NCBI RefSeq assembly: GCF_008801915.1 | Contig: NZ_VZOV01000005.1 | Span: 205,777-269,776, forward strand | Direction: 5' to 3' | Source: Cupriavidus gilardii | GTDB lineage: Bacteria; Pseudomonadota; Gammaproteobacteria; Burkholderiales; Burkholderiaceae | Length of the DNA stretch: 64,000 bases | Shown here: positions 35,265-44,498 of the stretch, one piece after another | Layout of the letters: each line of letters starts with the position of its first letter | How positions within the stretch are numbered: position 1 is the stretch's first letter | The notes under the pieces: model-generated | What the model was told of the DNA's origin: nothing | Database searches by the model: none | Seen by the model: only the letters and a program-made list of their open reading frames with translations | Made by a program: the position numbers and the translations under genes

Positions 35265-36925
35265 CATGCTCCGTCCTCCGACAGCGTGGCGGTGGCCGTG
35301 GTGGTGACGGACCTCGCGCGCGTCCTTGGGGCGGGCCTGCTCTTCGGCCGATGACGCGCGGTCCGCACCGCCAGCATCGCGTGCAGTGCGGCGAAGGCCC
35401 AGATCATCAGATCGAAGCCGGCAAATACCCAGTCGCCGTCGGCCAGGCTGCGCCACAGCCCCCGGTCAGTGGTCAGCGCGTTGAGCACGGGCAGCAGCGC
35501 GAGCAGCAGGGCGCCCAGCCACAGCAGTTCGATCCAGGCCTTCCTTGCCGGACGCAGCAGCGCGTACAGCAGCGTCGCCGCCCACGCGATGAAGAACAGG
35601 TGGATCTCCCATGCGGCGCGGGCGGCCAGTTCGGCGGGCAGCAGGCGATTGCCCCACAGCATCGCCGTCATCGCGATCGACAGGCCGGCGATCGCCGCGA
35701 TATTGAGCCGCTCGACCAGCCAGAAGCCGAAATACGGCCGCTCGGGATTCGGCAGCTTCTGGCGACGCTTGACGGTCCACATCACCAGACCGGTGCCGAC
35801 CATCGCCGTGCCGGCCAGGCTGACGATGAAGTACAGCCAGCGCAATTGCAGATCGCTGAATCGCCCCAGGTGCAGCGCATACATGACGCCGCGCACCTCG
35901 GCCGCCGGGCCGACGCGGTCGCGCGCCTCGAGCAGCTTGCCGGTGGTGCCGTTGAACACCAGGTACTGCGGGCTCATCGACACGCGCGCGGCCTCGCCGC
36001 GCAACACGGTGACGCGGGCCGAGGCATCGCCGGCATGGGCGATCGTTACGCGGCTGATGTTGTGCTGGCCCCAGCGCGCTTGCGCCTCGCGCACCATGTC
36101 GTCGATCGGGGCGAGCTGGGCCGGCACGCCGCTGGGCTTGACGGGCGGCGGGGAGGCATTCATTTGCGCGGTCAGCTGCTGCCGCTCGGCTGGCGTCTTG
36201 AATGCCGCCTGCTGGCCCCATGGCATATACATCGCCATCAGCGTCACGAGGCCGGTATAGGTGATCATCAGGTGGAAGGGCAGGCCGAACACCGACAGTG
36301 CGTTATGCGCATCGAGCCAGGAGCGCTGGCCCTTGCCCCAGCGGAAGGTGAAGAAGTCGACGAAGATCTTCTTGTGGGTGATCACGCCGCTGACGATGGC
36401 CACCAGCATGAACATCGCGCAGAAGCCGGCGAGCCAGCGTCCCCACAGCACCGGCATGTAGTGGAACTGGAAGTGGAAGCGATAGAAGAACTCGCCGCCG
36501 TTGGTATCGCGCGCCGCGACCTTCTCGCCCGTGGCGGGATCGAAGGTGCCGCTGTCGAAGGCGCGCTTGCCGGCCGGCGCGCCCGGCGTGCGCCAGAACG
36601 CGCTGACGACGTTGTGCCGGTCCGTCGGCATTTCCATGCCCCACAGCGGGCTGCCGGCGGCCACGGTCCCCAGCGTATTGGCCACGCGCTGGGCCACCAC
36701 CGCGGGATCGGGCACCTCGAGCTGATGGGCCAGTTCCGGCCGCATCCACTGTGAGATCTCGTCCTTGAAATAGCTGACGGTGCCGGTCAGGAACATCGCG
36801 TACAGAATCCAACCGACCAGCAGTCCGGCCCAGGTATGCAGGTCGGACATGGTCTGGCGGATGCCGCGGCCCTTGGCGGCGATGGCGCTGTCGTTGGTGT
36901 TGCAGGTCTTCGCGTTGGACTTCAC
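35264..36925 (-). CDS. PepSY-associated TM helix protein, putative ferric-siderophore reductase
   Basis: This 553-aa inner-membrane protein has TM1 at MSDLHTWAGLLVGWILYAMFLTG and further helices near residues 180-205, 245-265 and 365-385, with a cluster at the C-terminus. Conserved histidines in LHTWAG, HYMPVLWGRWL, THKKIF and DAHNALSVFGLPFH fit haem ligation, as in PepSY proteins proposed to reduce iron in the periplasm. There is no suitable ATG; the start is GTG 36925, which overlaps the DUF3649 stop as GTGA with GGGAG upstream. It is translationally coupled to both neighbours. Confidence 0.88.
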   Translation of the reverse strand: MKSNAKTCNTNDSAIAAKGRGIRQTMSDLHTWAGLLVGWILYAMFLTGTVSYFKDEISQWMRPELAHQLEVPDPAVVAQRVANTLGTVAAGSPLWGMEMPTDRHNVVSAFWRTPGAPAGKRAFDSGTFDPATGEKVAARDTNGGEFFYRFHFQFHYMPVLWGRWLAGFCAMFMLVAIVSGVITHKKIFVDFFTFRWGKGQRSWLDAHNALSVFGLPFHLMITYTGLVTLMAMYMPWGQQAAFKTPAERQQLTAQMNASPPPVKPSGVPAQLAPIDDMVREAQARWGQHNISRVTIAHAGDASARVTVLRGEAARVSMSPQYLVFNGTTGKLLEARDRVGPAAEVRGVMYALHLGRFSDLQLRWLYFIVSLAGTAMVGTGLVMWTVKRRQKLPNPERPYFGFWLVERLNIAAIAGLSIAMTAMLWGNRLLPAELAARAAWEIHLFFIAWAATLLYALLRPARKAWIELLWLGALLLALLPVLNALTTDRGLWRSLADGDWVFAGFDLMIWAFAALHAMLAVRTARHRPKSRPAPRTRARSVTTTATATLSEDGA

Positions 36926-37221
36926 GATGCACTCCCTACGGCGCCGGCATACCAGGCGGCCAGCAGCAACGGGGCGGCCGCAACCAGCAGCCCGGCCCAC
37001 GCACGCCGTGCGCTGCGTACCGCGAAGACCCAGATCACGGCGCCCGCATAGATGGCGAAACTGGCGAGCATGCCGGTCAGCACGGCCTGCGGCTTGCTGA
37101 TCGGCAGCGCCAGCGCGGCGACGCTGGCCAGCGCCGCCAGCGCATAGCCGCCCAGCACGGCGGCGACGATGCGCGAAACGAGCGAGCCGATCTTCAGGGC
37201 TCGGGGCACGGCGGCTGGCAT
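36922..37221 (-). CDS. DUF3649 small membrane protein
   Basis: This 99-aa protein has three membrane helices and the family-like VSRIVAAVLGGYALAALASV and SARRAWAGLLVAAAPLLLAAW. It abuts the DUF4198 stop (TAA then ATG) and overlaps the PepSY GTG. DUF3649 genes sit beside PepSY genes in iron-acquisition loci; the biochemical role is unknown. Confidence 0.85.
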   Translation of the reverse strand: MPAAVPRALKIGSLVSRIVAAVLGGYALAALASVAALALPISKPQAVLTGMLASFAIYAGAVIWVFAVRSARRAWAGLLVAAAPLLLAAWYAGAVGSAS

Positions 37222-37956
37222 TTAGTGGCTGGCCTTCTTGGTCGGTGCGGGAATGGCCGGCACGGCGGGCAGGCCGTCGGGTTTGACGTAGGTCAGCGTG
37301 CTGACATAGTCGACGCGATGGTATCGCTCAGGGCCGCCGTGGCCCTGGCGCTCGCCCGGGGTTTCGTCCTGGTGGCTGACCTCGGCGACGTAGACGCCTT
37401 GCCACGGCATGTCGAAGGCGACCTTGCCCTGCTCGTCGGTCTGCTTCTCCTTGGCCCAGCCGGACTGCGTGACCAGCGCGACTTTGGCCTTGGGCAGCGG
37501 CTTGCCGCGGAAGAAGACCTGCAGCTCGCCAGCCTTGCCGGCCGGCACCACGTCCAGCACCAGCTTCGGCGCCTGCGGCGCCAGCTCGGTCACCAGCCGC
37601 GCGGCGGGGAAATACCAGCCGGTCAGCTGCTGATCGCCGCGCTTGAACGGGTACAGCGGGTAGTGGGGCGCCTGGGCGACGATCGCGTCGCCGGCCTTGG
37701 CCCGGAAGGGCAGGGCATAGCCGTCGCCGGTCTTGACGCCGTCGGCGGCCCGCTCTTCCCTGGAGGACAGCAGCGCGGCGCTCGGCACGCCAAGCTTGTC
37801 GAGCGTGCCGGGCGAGACCTCGCGCAGGTTCTCGGCGAATTCGCCGAAGCGCACGCTGGCGTTCTGGCCCGGCGCCTGCTCGATCCAGATCTGGTGAGAA
37901 TGCGCCGCGGTGGCGAAGGCCATCAGCGCGACGGCGAGCGTGGTGGAAGCGTTCAT
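37222..37956 (-). CDS. DUF4198 periplasmic protein
   Basis: This 244-aa protein has a short signal peptide (TLAVALMAFATAAHS) followed directly by HQIWIEQAPGQNASVRFGEF. The mature His and the Ig-like GKPLPKAKVALVTQSGWAKEK region are typical of DUF4198/NikM-like periplasmic domains, which are often encoded beside TonB-dependent receptors. It lies 21 bases after the receptor stop. Probable role: metal or siderophore handling in the periplasm. Confidence 0.87.
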   Translation of the reverse strand: MNASTTLAVALMAFATAAHSHQIWIEQAPGQNASVRFGEFAENLREVSPGTLDKLGVPSAALLSSREERAADGVKTGDGYALPFRAKAGDAIVAQAPHYPLYPFKRGDQQLTGWYFPAARLVTELAPQAPKLVLDVVPAGKAGELQVFFRGKPLPKAKVALVTQSGWAKEKQTDEQGKVAFDMPWQGVYVAEVSHQDETPGERQGHGGPERYHRVDYVSTLTYVKPDGLPAVPAIPAPTKKASH

Positions 37957-37977
37957 GGAATAGCCCTTGGATAGCCG

Positions 37978-40437
37978 TTAGAAGTCGAATTGCGCCGACA
38001 GCATCAGCGTGCGCGGAGCGGCCGCGGTGACATAGGTCCCGCTGGCCAGCCAGTAGTTGTCGTTGAACAGGTTCAGCACATTGGCGCGCAACACGACCGG
38101 CGTGCTGCCGATCCGGGTCCGGTAGCGTGCGCCGATATCGTAGCGGGTATAGCTGGGCAGGCTCAGCGTATTGGCCGCGTTGAAATACATCGACGAGGTA
38201 TGGAGCACGCGGCCGGACAGGCTCAGGCCCTGCACCCACGGCGTATCCCAGTCGACGCCCAGGTTGAAGGTTCGCTTGGGCACGTTGTTGGCGTCCTTGC
38301 CGTCGTTGACGCCGCCGGCGGTACGGGTCAGCTTGGCATCGAAGAACGTCGCGCTGGCCATCAGCCGCAGGCCGCGCATCACCTCGCCGTAGGCCGACAG
38401 TTCCAGGCCGCGGTTGCGCTGCTCGCCGTCGAAGCTGTAGATGTTGGTGGCGGGGTCGGTGACGGCGCTGGGGCGTTCGATCTGGAACACCGAGACGGTG
38501 GTGGTGACGCGGCGGCTCCAGTCGACCTTGACCCCCGCCTCGTACTGCCTGGACTTGTACGGCGCGAAGACCTCGCCCGCGTTCTCGGTGCCGGCCGGTG
38601 CGACGCCGCCGCGCGTCAGACCCGCGGTGTAGTTGCCGTAGACCGACACATTGGAGAGCGGCTTGATCACGATGCCGGCGAGCGGCGAGACCGCGCTGTC
38701 GTCGTACTTGCCGGACTGCACGCCAGCCGTGAAATTTTCCAGCGCCACGCGCTGGTGGCGCAGGCCGCCGGTGATCAGCACGCGATCGTCGGCGAAGGAC
38801 AGCGTATCGGTCAGCGAGAAGCTGGTCAGTTCGGTTTCGGAGGCGCGCTGCGGTTCGTCACGGGTGCCGCGCACCGGCGGAATCGGCACGGGGTGGTAGA
38901 TGCTGGACGGCACGCCGTCGCTGAGCGGATTCGCCCGATAGAAGTTGCCGGCCTCCTGATCGAGCCGCGTCGCGCTGAACGTCACGGTATGGCCGACGTT
39001 CCAGGTTGCAAAGCTTGCGCGCGCGCCGACCTCGGCCGTGCGCGTCTTGCTGTACGCGTCGTACCAGGCGTTGTTGACGGTGAAATTGCCCAGGGCATCG
39101 ACTCGTCCCGACGGGAAGTCCTGATACGTCGATCCCTCGTGATAGCCGGCCGCGCCCCATACCATCAGGTTAGGCGCGAGGTCGTATTCGACCCGGCTCA
39201 TCACGGCCGTGTCGTGCAGGTTCAGCTTGGTGCCGGGGTAGAAATTCCGGTGACCGGACGGCGCGTCCGGGATCGACGTGACGCCGGCCAGGAAGCCGAT
39301 CTGCGGCCGGAAATTGTCGATGCCCTCGTGCTGGCTGTAGGCATCGAGCGACCAGCGCAGCTTGCGGCCGCGATAGTCGAGGCCGATCGCGCCGACCGTC
39401 TGTTCGGCGCGGCCATCGTCCAGCGTCGTCTTGCCGTTCTGGTAGCCGCCGTTGAAGCGCACGCCCCATTCCTTGTTGTCGCCGAAGCGGCGGCCGATGT
39501 CCGCCTGCACGCCGAGCTGCGACTTGCTCTGGAAGGTGCCGGTCAGGCGGGTCAGCGGCTCGTCGCCGGCACGCTTGGTGACTACATTGATCGCGCCGCC
39601 GATGCTGCCGTTCGGGCCGATGCCGTACATCAGCGTGCCCGGGCCCTTGAGCACCTCGACGCGCTCCATCATCAGCGCCGGCATCCGGCTCGCGGAGGCC
39701 ATGCCGTACAGGCTGTTCAAGCCGACGTCGCCGCTTGATACGGTGTAGCCGCGGATCTGGAAGTCCTCGCCGAAGCCGCCGCTCGATGTCAGCGTGCGCA
39801 CCGAAGCCTCGCCGACGACCACGTCGGCCAGCGTGCGGGCCTGGGTGTCCTGCAGCATCTCGGCGGTGTAGTTGGTGGTGCTGAACGGCACGTCCATCAC
39901 GTCGGCCGTGCCCAGCACGCCCAGGCCGCCGCCGCGCGCGACCTGGCCGCCGGCATAGGGCGCCGGCAGCGCGCCGTCGCTGGCCGATGCGACCACGGTC
40001 GCTGTGGGCAGCATCGCGACGCCATCGCCGGTATCCGCGGACCGCGGCGCGGCATTGACGACGTAGGTGCCGTTCGCCTGCTCGACGGCCACCAGCCCGG
40101 AGTTGGCCAGCAGCGTGTCCAGGCCGCGGCGCACCGTGTAGTTGCCCTGCAGGCCGGCGCTGCTGCGGCCGGCAGTCAGTTCGGGCTTGAACGACAGCAT
40201 GATGCCGGCCTCGCGGCCGAAGCGGCTGAGCGCGTATTCGAGCGTGCCGGCCGGGATGTCATAGCTGCGGCTTGCGGAGGCAGGCTGCGCATGGGCGATG
40301 GCCGGCACGGACAGCGCCGGCAGGACCATGGCGGCGCCGCAGGCGATCTGCCGCGCCGCGCGGGCCAGCAACTTGCGCCGGAATCGGTGAGTGGGCTGGC
40401 GCGTCGGCGCCGTGACGTGGACCCGGAGGGAAGCCAT
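37978..40437 (-). CDS. TonB-dependent siderophore receptor with N-terminal signalling (STN) domain
   Basis: This 819-aa outer-membrane receptor begins with a signal peptide that has a long basic N-region and ends near AHAQ. The STN domain (about 55-120: YDIPAGTLEYALSRFGREAG, then LANSGLVAVEQ) transmits ligand status to FecR. The plug follows (FQIRGYTVSSGDVGLNSLYG, ERVEVLKGPGTLMYGIGPNG, GGAINVVTKRAG), then a 22-strand barrel ending in a terminal Phe (SAQFDF). Its presence with FecI/FecR genes upstream makes it a ligand-induced ferric-siderophore importer. The siderophore cannot be named. Confidence 0.95.
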   Translation of the reverse strand: MASLRVHVTAPTRQPTHRFRRKLLARAARQIACGAAMVLPALSVPAIAHAQPASASRSYDIPAGTLEYALSRFGREAGIMLSFKPELTAGRSSAGLQGNYTVRRGLDTLLANSGLVAVEQANGTYVVNAAPRSADTGDGVAMLPTATVVASASDGALPAPYAGGQVARGGGLGVLGTADVMDVPFSTTNYTAEMLQDTQARTLADVVVGEASVRTLTSSGGFGEDFQIRGYTVSSGDVGLNSLYGMASASRMPALMMERVEVLKGPGTLMYGIGPNGSIGGAINVVTKRAGDEPLTRLTGTFQSKSQLGVQADIGRRFGDNKEWGVRFNGGYQNGKTTLDDGRAEQTVGAIGLDYRGRKLRWSLDAYSQHEGIDNFRPQIGFLAGVTSIPDAPSGHRNFYPGTKLNLHDTAVMSRVEYDLAPNLMVWGAAGYHEGSTYQDFPSGRVDALGNFTVNNAWYDAYSKTRTAEVGARASFATWNVGHTVTFSATRLDQEAGNFYRANPLSDGVPSSIYHPVPIPPVRGTRDEPQRASETELTSFSLTDTLSFADDRVLITGGLRHQRVALENFTAGVQSGKYDDSAVSPLAGIVIKPLSNVSVYGNYTAGLTRGGVAPAGTENAGEVFAPYKSRQYEAGVKVDWSRRVTTTVSVFQIERPSAVTDPATNIYSFDGEQRNRGLELSAYGEVMRGLRLMASATFFDAKLTRTAGGVNDGKDANNVPKRTFNLGVDWDTPWVQGLSLSGRVLHTSSMYFNAANTLSLPSYTRYDIGARYRTRIGSTPVVLRANVLNLFNDNYWLASGTYVTAAAPRTLMLSAQFDF

Positions 40438-40543
40438 GATCTGACCTTTCTGAAGGAGGAGAAGTTGGAGTGCTCACCTCCATGACCCGCGAAAAACCAA
40501 AACGGATCAGCTCGCGGCAAATTTTTTTTCGGATCGTCGTGGA

Positions 40544-41659
40544 CTACCCCCTTGCGGCCGGGCCCCGCGTCAGCCGGATCTCTCGTCGCCCCCACAGCCT
40601 CGTCACCACTTCGGTGCGGACCTCCAGCGTCGTGCCCAGCGCGCTCAATACCTTGCCGATGTCGTCGAGCGGGAACGAGCCGGACACGCGCAGGCCCGCC
40701 AGCGCCGGGTCGCAGGACAACGCGTCGTGGCTGTAGCGGCCCAGTTCCACAAGGAAATCGTCCAGCCGCATGCTGCGGGCGACGATGAAGCCTTCGGCCC
40801 AGGTCGCGCCGTCGCTTTCGGCCGGGCCAGGGGACGTGATGCTGTCCGCCGTATAGCTGGCGCGATAGCCGGCCGGCAGCACGATCGAGCGGCCATCGTT
40901 GCCGTTGCCATTGGGGCGGATTTCGACCTTGCCCTCGAACACGCTGACGTCGGTATCGTCGCCGCGCTGGCGCACGACGTAGCGCGTGCCGAGCGCCTGC
41001 GCCGTGCCCTGCGCCGTTTCGACGAGGAAGGGCCGGGATGGCGATGCATCGTCCTTCGCGGTGGCGATCAGGATTTCGCCGGCCAGCAGCCTGACGCGCC
41101 GCTGCGCGGCGTCGAACTCGATGTTGATCGCGCTGGCGGTGTTCAACCACAGCTGCGTGCCGTCCGCCAGCACCAGCGAACGGCGCTCGCCGACCGCGGT
41201 GCGATGGTCCGCCGCCCATTGGCGCCACGGCGTATGGTCGCGCGCGCTCCAGGCGAGGCCCCCAGCGAACAGCGAGACCGCCAGCACCTTGACCGCGCGC
41301 CGGCGCTTTGGCGAACGCGGCGGGGCGAGCGCGGCCCGCGCGATATCGGCGGTCACCGGCGAGGATAGCGGCCGCAGCCGGTCCTTGACCGACTCGATCC
41401 GCTGCCAGGCCCGCTCGTGATCGGGATGCGCGGCGCGCCAGCGCTGCCATGCCTCGACGACCTCGGGCGCCACGTCCTCGCCCTGCAGTTCGAGCAGCCA
41501 TTCCAGCGCGCGCTCGGCCACGTCGGCCGGAACGTTGGCGGCGTCGGCGGTGGTCTGGTACCAGGTCGAAGCCAAGGCGGCGATATCCGGGTTGATGCGG
41601 TCGTTATCCGACGAACGACAGGTCCGCGAAGAAGCATCGCTGCAGCGCCTTGACGACAT
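40544..41659 (-). CDS. FecR-family anti-sigma/regulator
   Basis: A DUF4880-type N-terminal domain (residues about 30-100, ALEWLLELQGEDVAPEVVEAWQRWRAAHPDHERAWQRIE) binds the sigma factor. A membrane segment follows (AVKVLAVSLFAGGLAWSA), then the periplasmic FecR domain (RSLVLADGTQLWLNTASAINIEFD, RVRLLAGEILIATA, VSVFEGKVEI) and a C-terminal STN-contacting part. The first ATG (41659) overlaps fecI by 56 bases, longer than usual, so a TTG further in may be the real start. It relays the receptor signal to the sigma factor. Confidence 0.9.
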   Translation of the reverse strand: MSSRRCSDASSRTCRSSDNDRINPDIAALASTWYQTTADAANVPADVAERALEWLLELQGEDVAPEVVEAWQRWRAAHPDHERAWQRIESVKDRLRPLSSPVTADIARAALAPPRSPKRRRAVKVLAVSLFAGGLAWSARDHTPWRQWAADHRTAVGERRSLVLADGTQLWLNTASAINIEFDAAQRRVRLLAGEILIATAKDDASPSRPFLVETAQGTAQALGTRYVVRQRGDDTDVSVFEGKVEIRPNGNGNDGRSIVLPAGYRASYTADSITSPGPAESDGATWAEGFIVARSMRLDDFLVELGRYSHDALSCDPALAGLRVSGSFPLDDIGKVLSALGTTLEVRTEVVTRLWGRREIRLTRGPAARG

Positions 41660-42125
41660 AGCGCTTGACCGTCGGGACCGAGATGCCCAGCGCCTGCGCG
41701 ACCTGGGCGTGCGTCTGCCCGTCGAGCTGGGACAGCAGGAAGGCCTCCTTGACGATCGTCGGCAAGCCGTCGAGCAGGCAATCGAGCTCGAGCAAGGTCT
41801 CGAGCAGGATCGCTCGTTCCTCCGGCGACAGTTCGACGCGGCTTGGCGCCTGCGCCAGGGCCTCGAGATAGGCGCGTTCGAGTTTTTCGCGGCGCCAGTG
41901 GTTGGACACCAGGCGCTGCGCGACCGTGGTCAGGTAGGCGCGGGGCTCGTCGAGCCGGCTCGGTACCCGATCGCTGTTCAGCAGCCGCACGAAGGTGTCG
42001 TGCGCCAGGTCGCCGGCCTGCTCGGCGCTGCCCAGGCGCCGGTGCAGCCAGCCCTTGAGCCATAGATGGTGGTCGCAATACAGCGACTCGATGCTCGTGG
42101 GTGGCAGGCAGACCGGCGTAGGCAT
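41604..42125 (-). CDS. ECF sigma factor, FecI type
   Basis: This 173-aa sigma factor has region 2 (SIESLYCDHHLWLKGWLHRRLGSAEQAGDLAHDTFVRLL) and region 4 (LLDGLPTIVKEAFLLSQLDGQTHAQVAQALGISVPTVKRYV), both standard for iron-starvation sigma factors. The frame is open to 42233, but the first ATG there would place the Fur box too close, so the ATG at 42125 is preferred although no strong ribosome binding site is visible. It drives the downstream receptor genes when its FecR partner is signalled. Confidence 0.92.
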   Translation of the reverse strand: MPTPVCLPPTSIESLYCDHHLWLKGWLHRRLGSAEQAGDLAHDTFVRLLNSDRVPSRLDEPRAYLTTVAQRLVSNHWRREKLERAYLEALAQAPSRVELSPEERAILLETLLELDCLLDGLPTIVKEAFLLSQLDGQTHAQVAQALGISVPTVKRYVVKALQRCFFADLSFVG

Positions 42126-42434
42126 GTTGCAGCAGGAGATTCCGCTCGACCGCCGCTCCGGCGGGGCGGAGGCGGACACGGCAGAGCGGAAGGCGGAATG
42201 GCAAGGAAAGGTGACGAAAACAGAATGATGCAAATAGTAATCATTATTAAAAACAGAGTTAAACGAAATCTGTCAAGGCGCGATGGGTCTGGGGCGCGAG
42301 GCGTGTGGCGCGCGGACGAGGCAGGGCAGGGAGCCGGATCGCGCACCGTCCGCCGGCTGCCACATTTCTGCCATGCCGCCGCCATAGTTGGCCGCGACAA
42401 TCTTCGGCTTCTCACCCAGCGAAGGAGCAGACCC
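42126..42434. other. Divergent intergenic region between the sigma factor and CpdB-like genes
   Basis: This region of about 309 bases holds the Fur box and the AT-rich promoter of the iron locus on one side and the promoter of the CpdB-like lipoprotein on the other. No gene is supported in it. Confidence 0.6.
42230..42248 (-). promoter_or_regulatory. Fur box of the iron-uptake locus
   Basis: By my alignment this 19-base site matches the classical Fur consensus GATAATGATAATCATTATC at 14 of 19 positions, with its right half (GTAATCATTATT) nearly exact. It lies in a sharply AT-rich island about 105 bases upstream of the chosen sigma-factor start, the expected place for Fe(II)-Fur repression. 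Confidence 0.75.
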
Positions 42435-44498
42435 GTGTCCCCACTCCGATCCACATTGGCCAGGCTGGCGGCCCTGGCGACCGTTACCGTGCTGGCTGCC
42501 TGCGGTTCCGATGACGATGGCGCGGGCAATCCCGGTCCGGGCACGCCGCCGCCGGCCGCGGTCGCGCCGGGCACCCGGGCCACGCTGGCCTTGCTGGAGA
42601 CCACCGATCTGCACAGCAACGTGCGCAGCTATGACTATTTCAAGCTGGCCGAAGACCAGACCATGGGCTTCGAGCGCGTATCGACGCTGATCAAGCAGGC
42701 GCGCGCCGAATTCCCCAACACGATGCTGCTGGACAACGGCGACACGATCCAGGGCACCGCACTGGCCGATTACCAGGCGCAGGTCAGCCCGCTGTCGTGC
42801 GGCGATACGCTGGCGATGTACAAGGTGATGAACGCGGCCAGGTTCGATGGCGGCGGTATCGGCAATCACGAGTTCAACTACGGCCTGCCGTTCCTGAACC
42901 AGGTCACCGGCAACCGCTTCAACGTCGACGGGCTGCCCGAGCCGGCCGCGCAGACCGCGTGCGCGGGCCCGACCTTTCCGCAGGTGCTGGCCAACGTCTA
43001 CAGCGTCAAGTCGAAGGCGCCGCTGTTCCAGCCCTACACGATCATCACGCGGCAGTTGAGCGCCACCGCGCCCGACGGCAAGGCCGTGACGGTGCCCGTC
43101 AAGGTCGGCATCATCGGCTTCGCGCCGCCGGCGATCATGACCTGGGACAAGCGCTGGCTCGACGGCAAGGTCTACACGGTCGGCGCCAGGGAAGCCGCCG
43201 AGCAGTACATCCCCGAAATGCGGGCGAAGGGCGCCGACCTGGTGGTGGTGATCTCGCATGGCGGCCTCGATGCGTCGACGTATTCGCCGAACATGGAGAA
43301 CGCGAGCTGGCATCTGTCGAAGGTGCCCGGCGTCGATGCGATGCTGATCGGGCATTCGCACCAGATCTTCCCCGACGCCAACAGCACCGTGGCGCAGTTC
43401 AACCTGCCCGGCGTCGACAAGGCCAGGGGGCTGGTCAACGGCGTGCCGACGGTAATGGCGAACTACTGGGGCAAGCACCTGGGCGTGATCAAGCTCGAAC
43501 TCGCCCATGACGGCACGCGCTGGACGGTCGACAAGAATGCGACCACGGTGCAGGCGCGCTCGATCCAGAAGGCCGACAAGACCTATGTCGAGGCCGACCC
43601 GGAGGTCGCCGCTGCCATCGAGGCAGAGCACCAGGCCACCATCGCCTACGTGAAGACGCCGATCGGCACCACCGACTACCGGATGAACAGCTACTTCGCG
43701 GACGTCGGCGATCCAGGGGCGATCCAGATCGTCAATCAGGCCCAGGCGGCCTACGTCAAGGACTACATCGCCGCCAACCTGCCGGACCTGGCGTCGCTGC
43801 CGGTGCTGTCGGTGTCGGCGCCGTTCAAGAGCGGTTTCGGCGGCGGCAGCGACTACACGGACGTGCAGGCCGGCAACCTGGCCATCAACAACGCCGCCGA
43901 TCTCTACCTGTATCCGAATACGGTCTACGCGGTGAAGGTCAATGGCGACGAGATGAAGGCCTGGCTCGAGACCGCGGCTCGCCGCTTCAACCAGATCAGC
44001 ACCACGGCGAGCACCGAGCAGCAGCTGATCAGCAGCTTCCCGGGCTACAACTTCGACATGTTCACCAGCGCGGACCTGAGCTACGAGATCGACGTGACCC
44101 AGCCGGTCGGCAGCCGCATCAAGAACCTCAGCTATCTCGGCGCACCGGTGACCGCCAGCCAGCAGTTCATCGTCGCCACCAACAACTACCGCGCCAGCGG
44201 CGGCGGCAACTTTCCGGGGCTGGACGGCAGCAAGACCGTTTACGCCTCGCCCGATGCGAACCGCGACGTGCTGATTGCCTACATCAAGAAGATCGGCACC
44301 ATCACCCGTGCCGCCAACGGCTCGGCACGCAGCTGGCGTTTCACCAAGGTCGCGACCGCGGGCAAGGTGGTGTTCAGTTCCGCGCCGGGGCAGCTGCCGC
44401 AGGCGCAGGCCGCCGGTCTGTCCAATATCACGCTGGAGAGCGCCGACGACGGCTCCGGCAAGAACCTGGCGAAATATGCGATCGACCTCAACAGTTGA
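42435..44498 (+). CDS. CpdB-like 2',3'-cyclic-nucleotide 2'-phosphodiesterase/3'-nucleotidase, lipoprotein
   Basis: This 687-aa protein has a lipoprotein signal (LATVTVLAACGS, lipobox Cys). A calcineurin-like metallophosphatase domain follows (LLETTDLHSNV, LLDNGDTIQG, GIGNHEFNYG, VVISHGG and IGHSHQIFPD give the metal ligands). The 5'-nucleotidase C-terminal domain contains the substrate-binding LSVSAPFKSGF and TNNYRASGGGNFPG. It would release nucleosides from extracellular nucleotides. The start is GTG with AAGGAG seven bases upstream; no ATG is usable. The Sel1 gene overlaps its 3' end by 23 bases. Confidence 0.92.
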   Translation: MSPLRSTLARLAALATVTVLAACGSDDDGAGNPGPGTPPPAAVAPGTRATLALLETTDLHSNVRSYDYFKLAEDQTMGFERVSTLIKQARAEFPNTMLLDNGDTIQGTALADYQAQVSPLSCGDTLAMYKVMNAARFDGGGIGNHEFNYGLPFLNQVTGNRFNVDGLPEPAAQTACAGPTFPQVLANVYSVKSKAPLFQPYTIITRQLSATAPDGKAVTVPVKVGIIGFAPPAIMTWDKRWLDGKVYTVGAREAAEQYIPEMRAKGADLVVVISHGGLDASTYSPNMENASWHLSKVPGVDAMLIGHSHQIFPDANSTVAQFNLPGVDKARGLVNGVPTVMANYWGKHLGVIKLELAHDGTRWTVDKNATTVQARSIQKADKTYVEADPEVAAAIEAEHQATIAYVKTPIGTTDYRMNSYFADVGDPGAIQIVNQAQAAYVKDYIAANLPDLASLPVLSVSAPFKSGFGGGSDYTDVQAGNLAINNAADLYLYPNTVYAVKVNGDEMKAWLETAARRFNQISTTASTEQQLISSFPGYNFDMFTSADLSYEIDVTQPVGSRIKNLSYLGAPVTASQQFIVATNNYRASGGGNFPGLDGSKTVYASPDANRDVLIAYIKKIGTITRAANGSARSWRFTKVATAGKVVFSSAPGQLPQAQAAGLSNITLESADDGSGKNLAKYAIDLNS

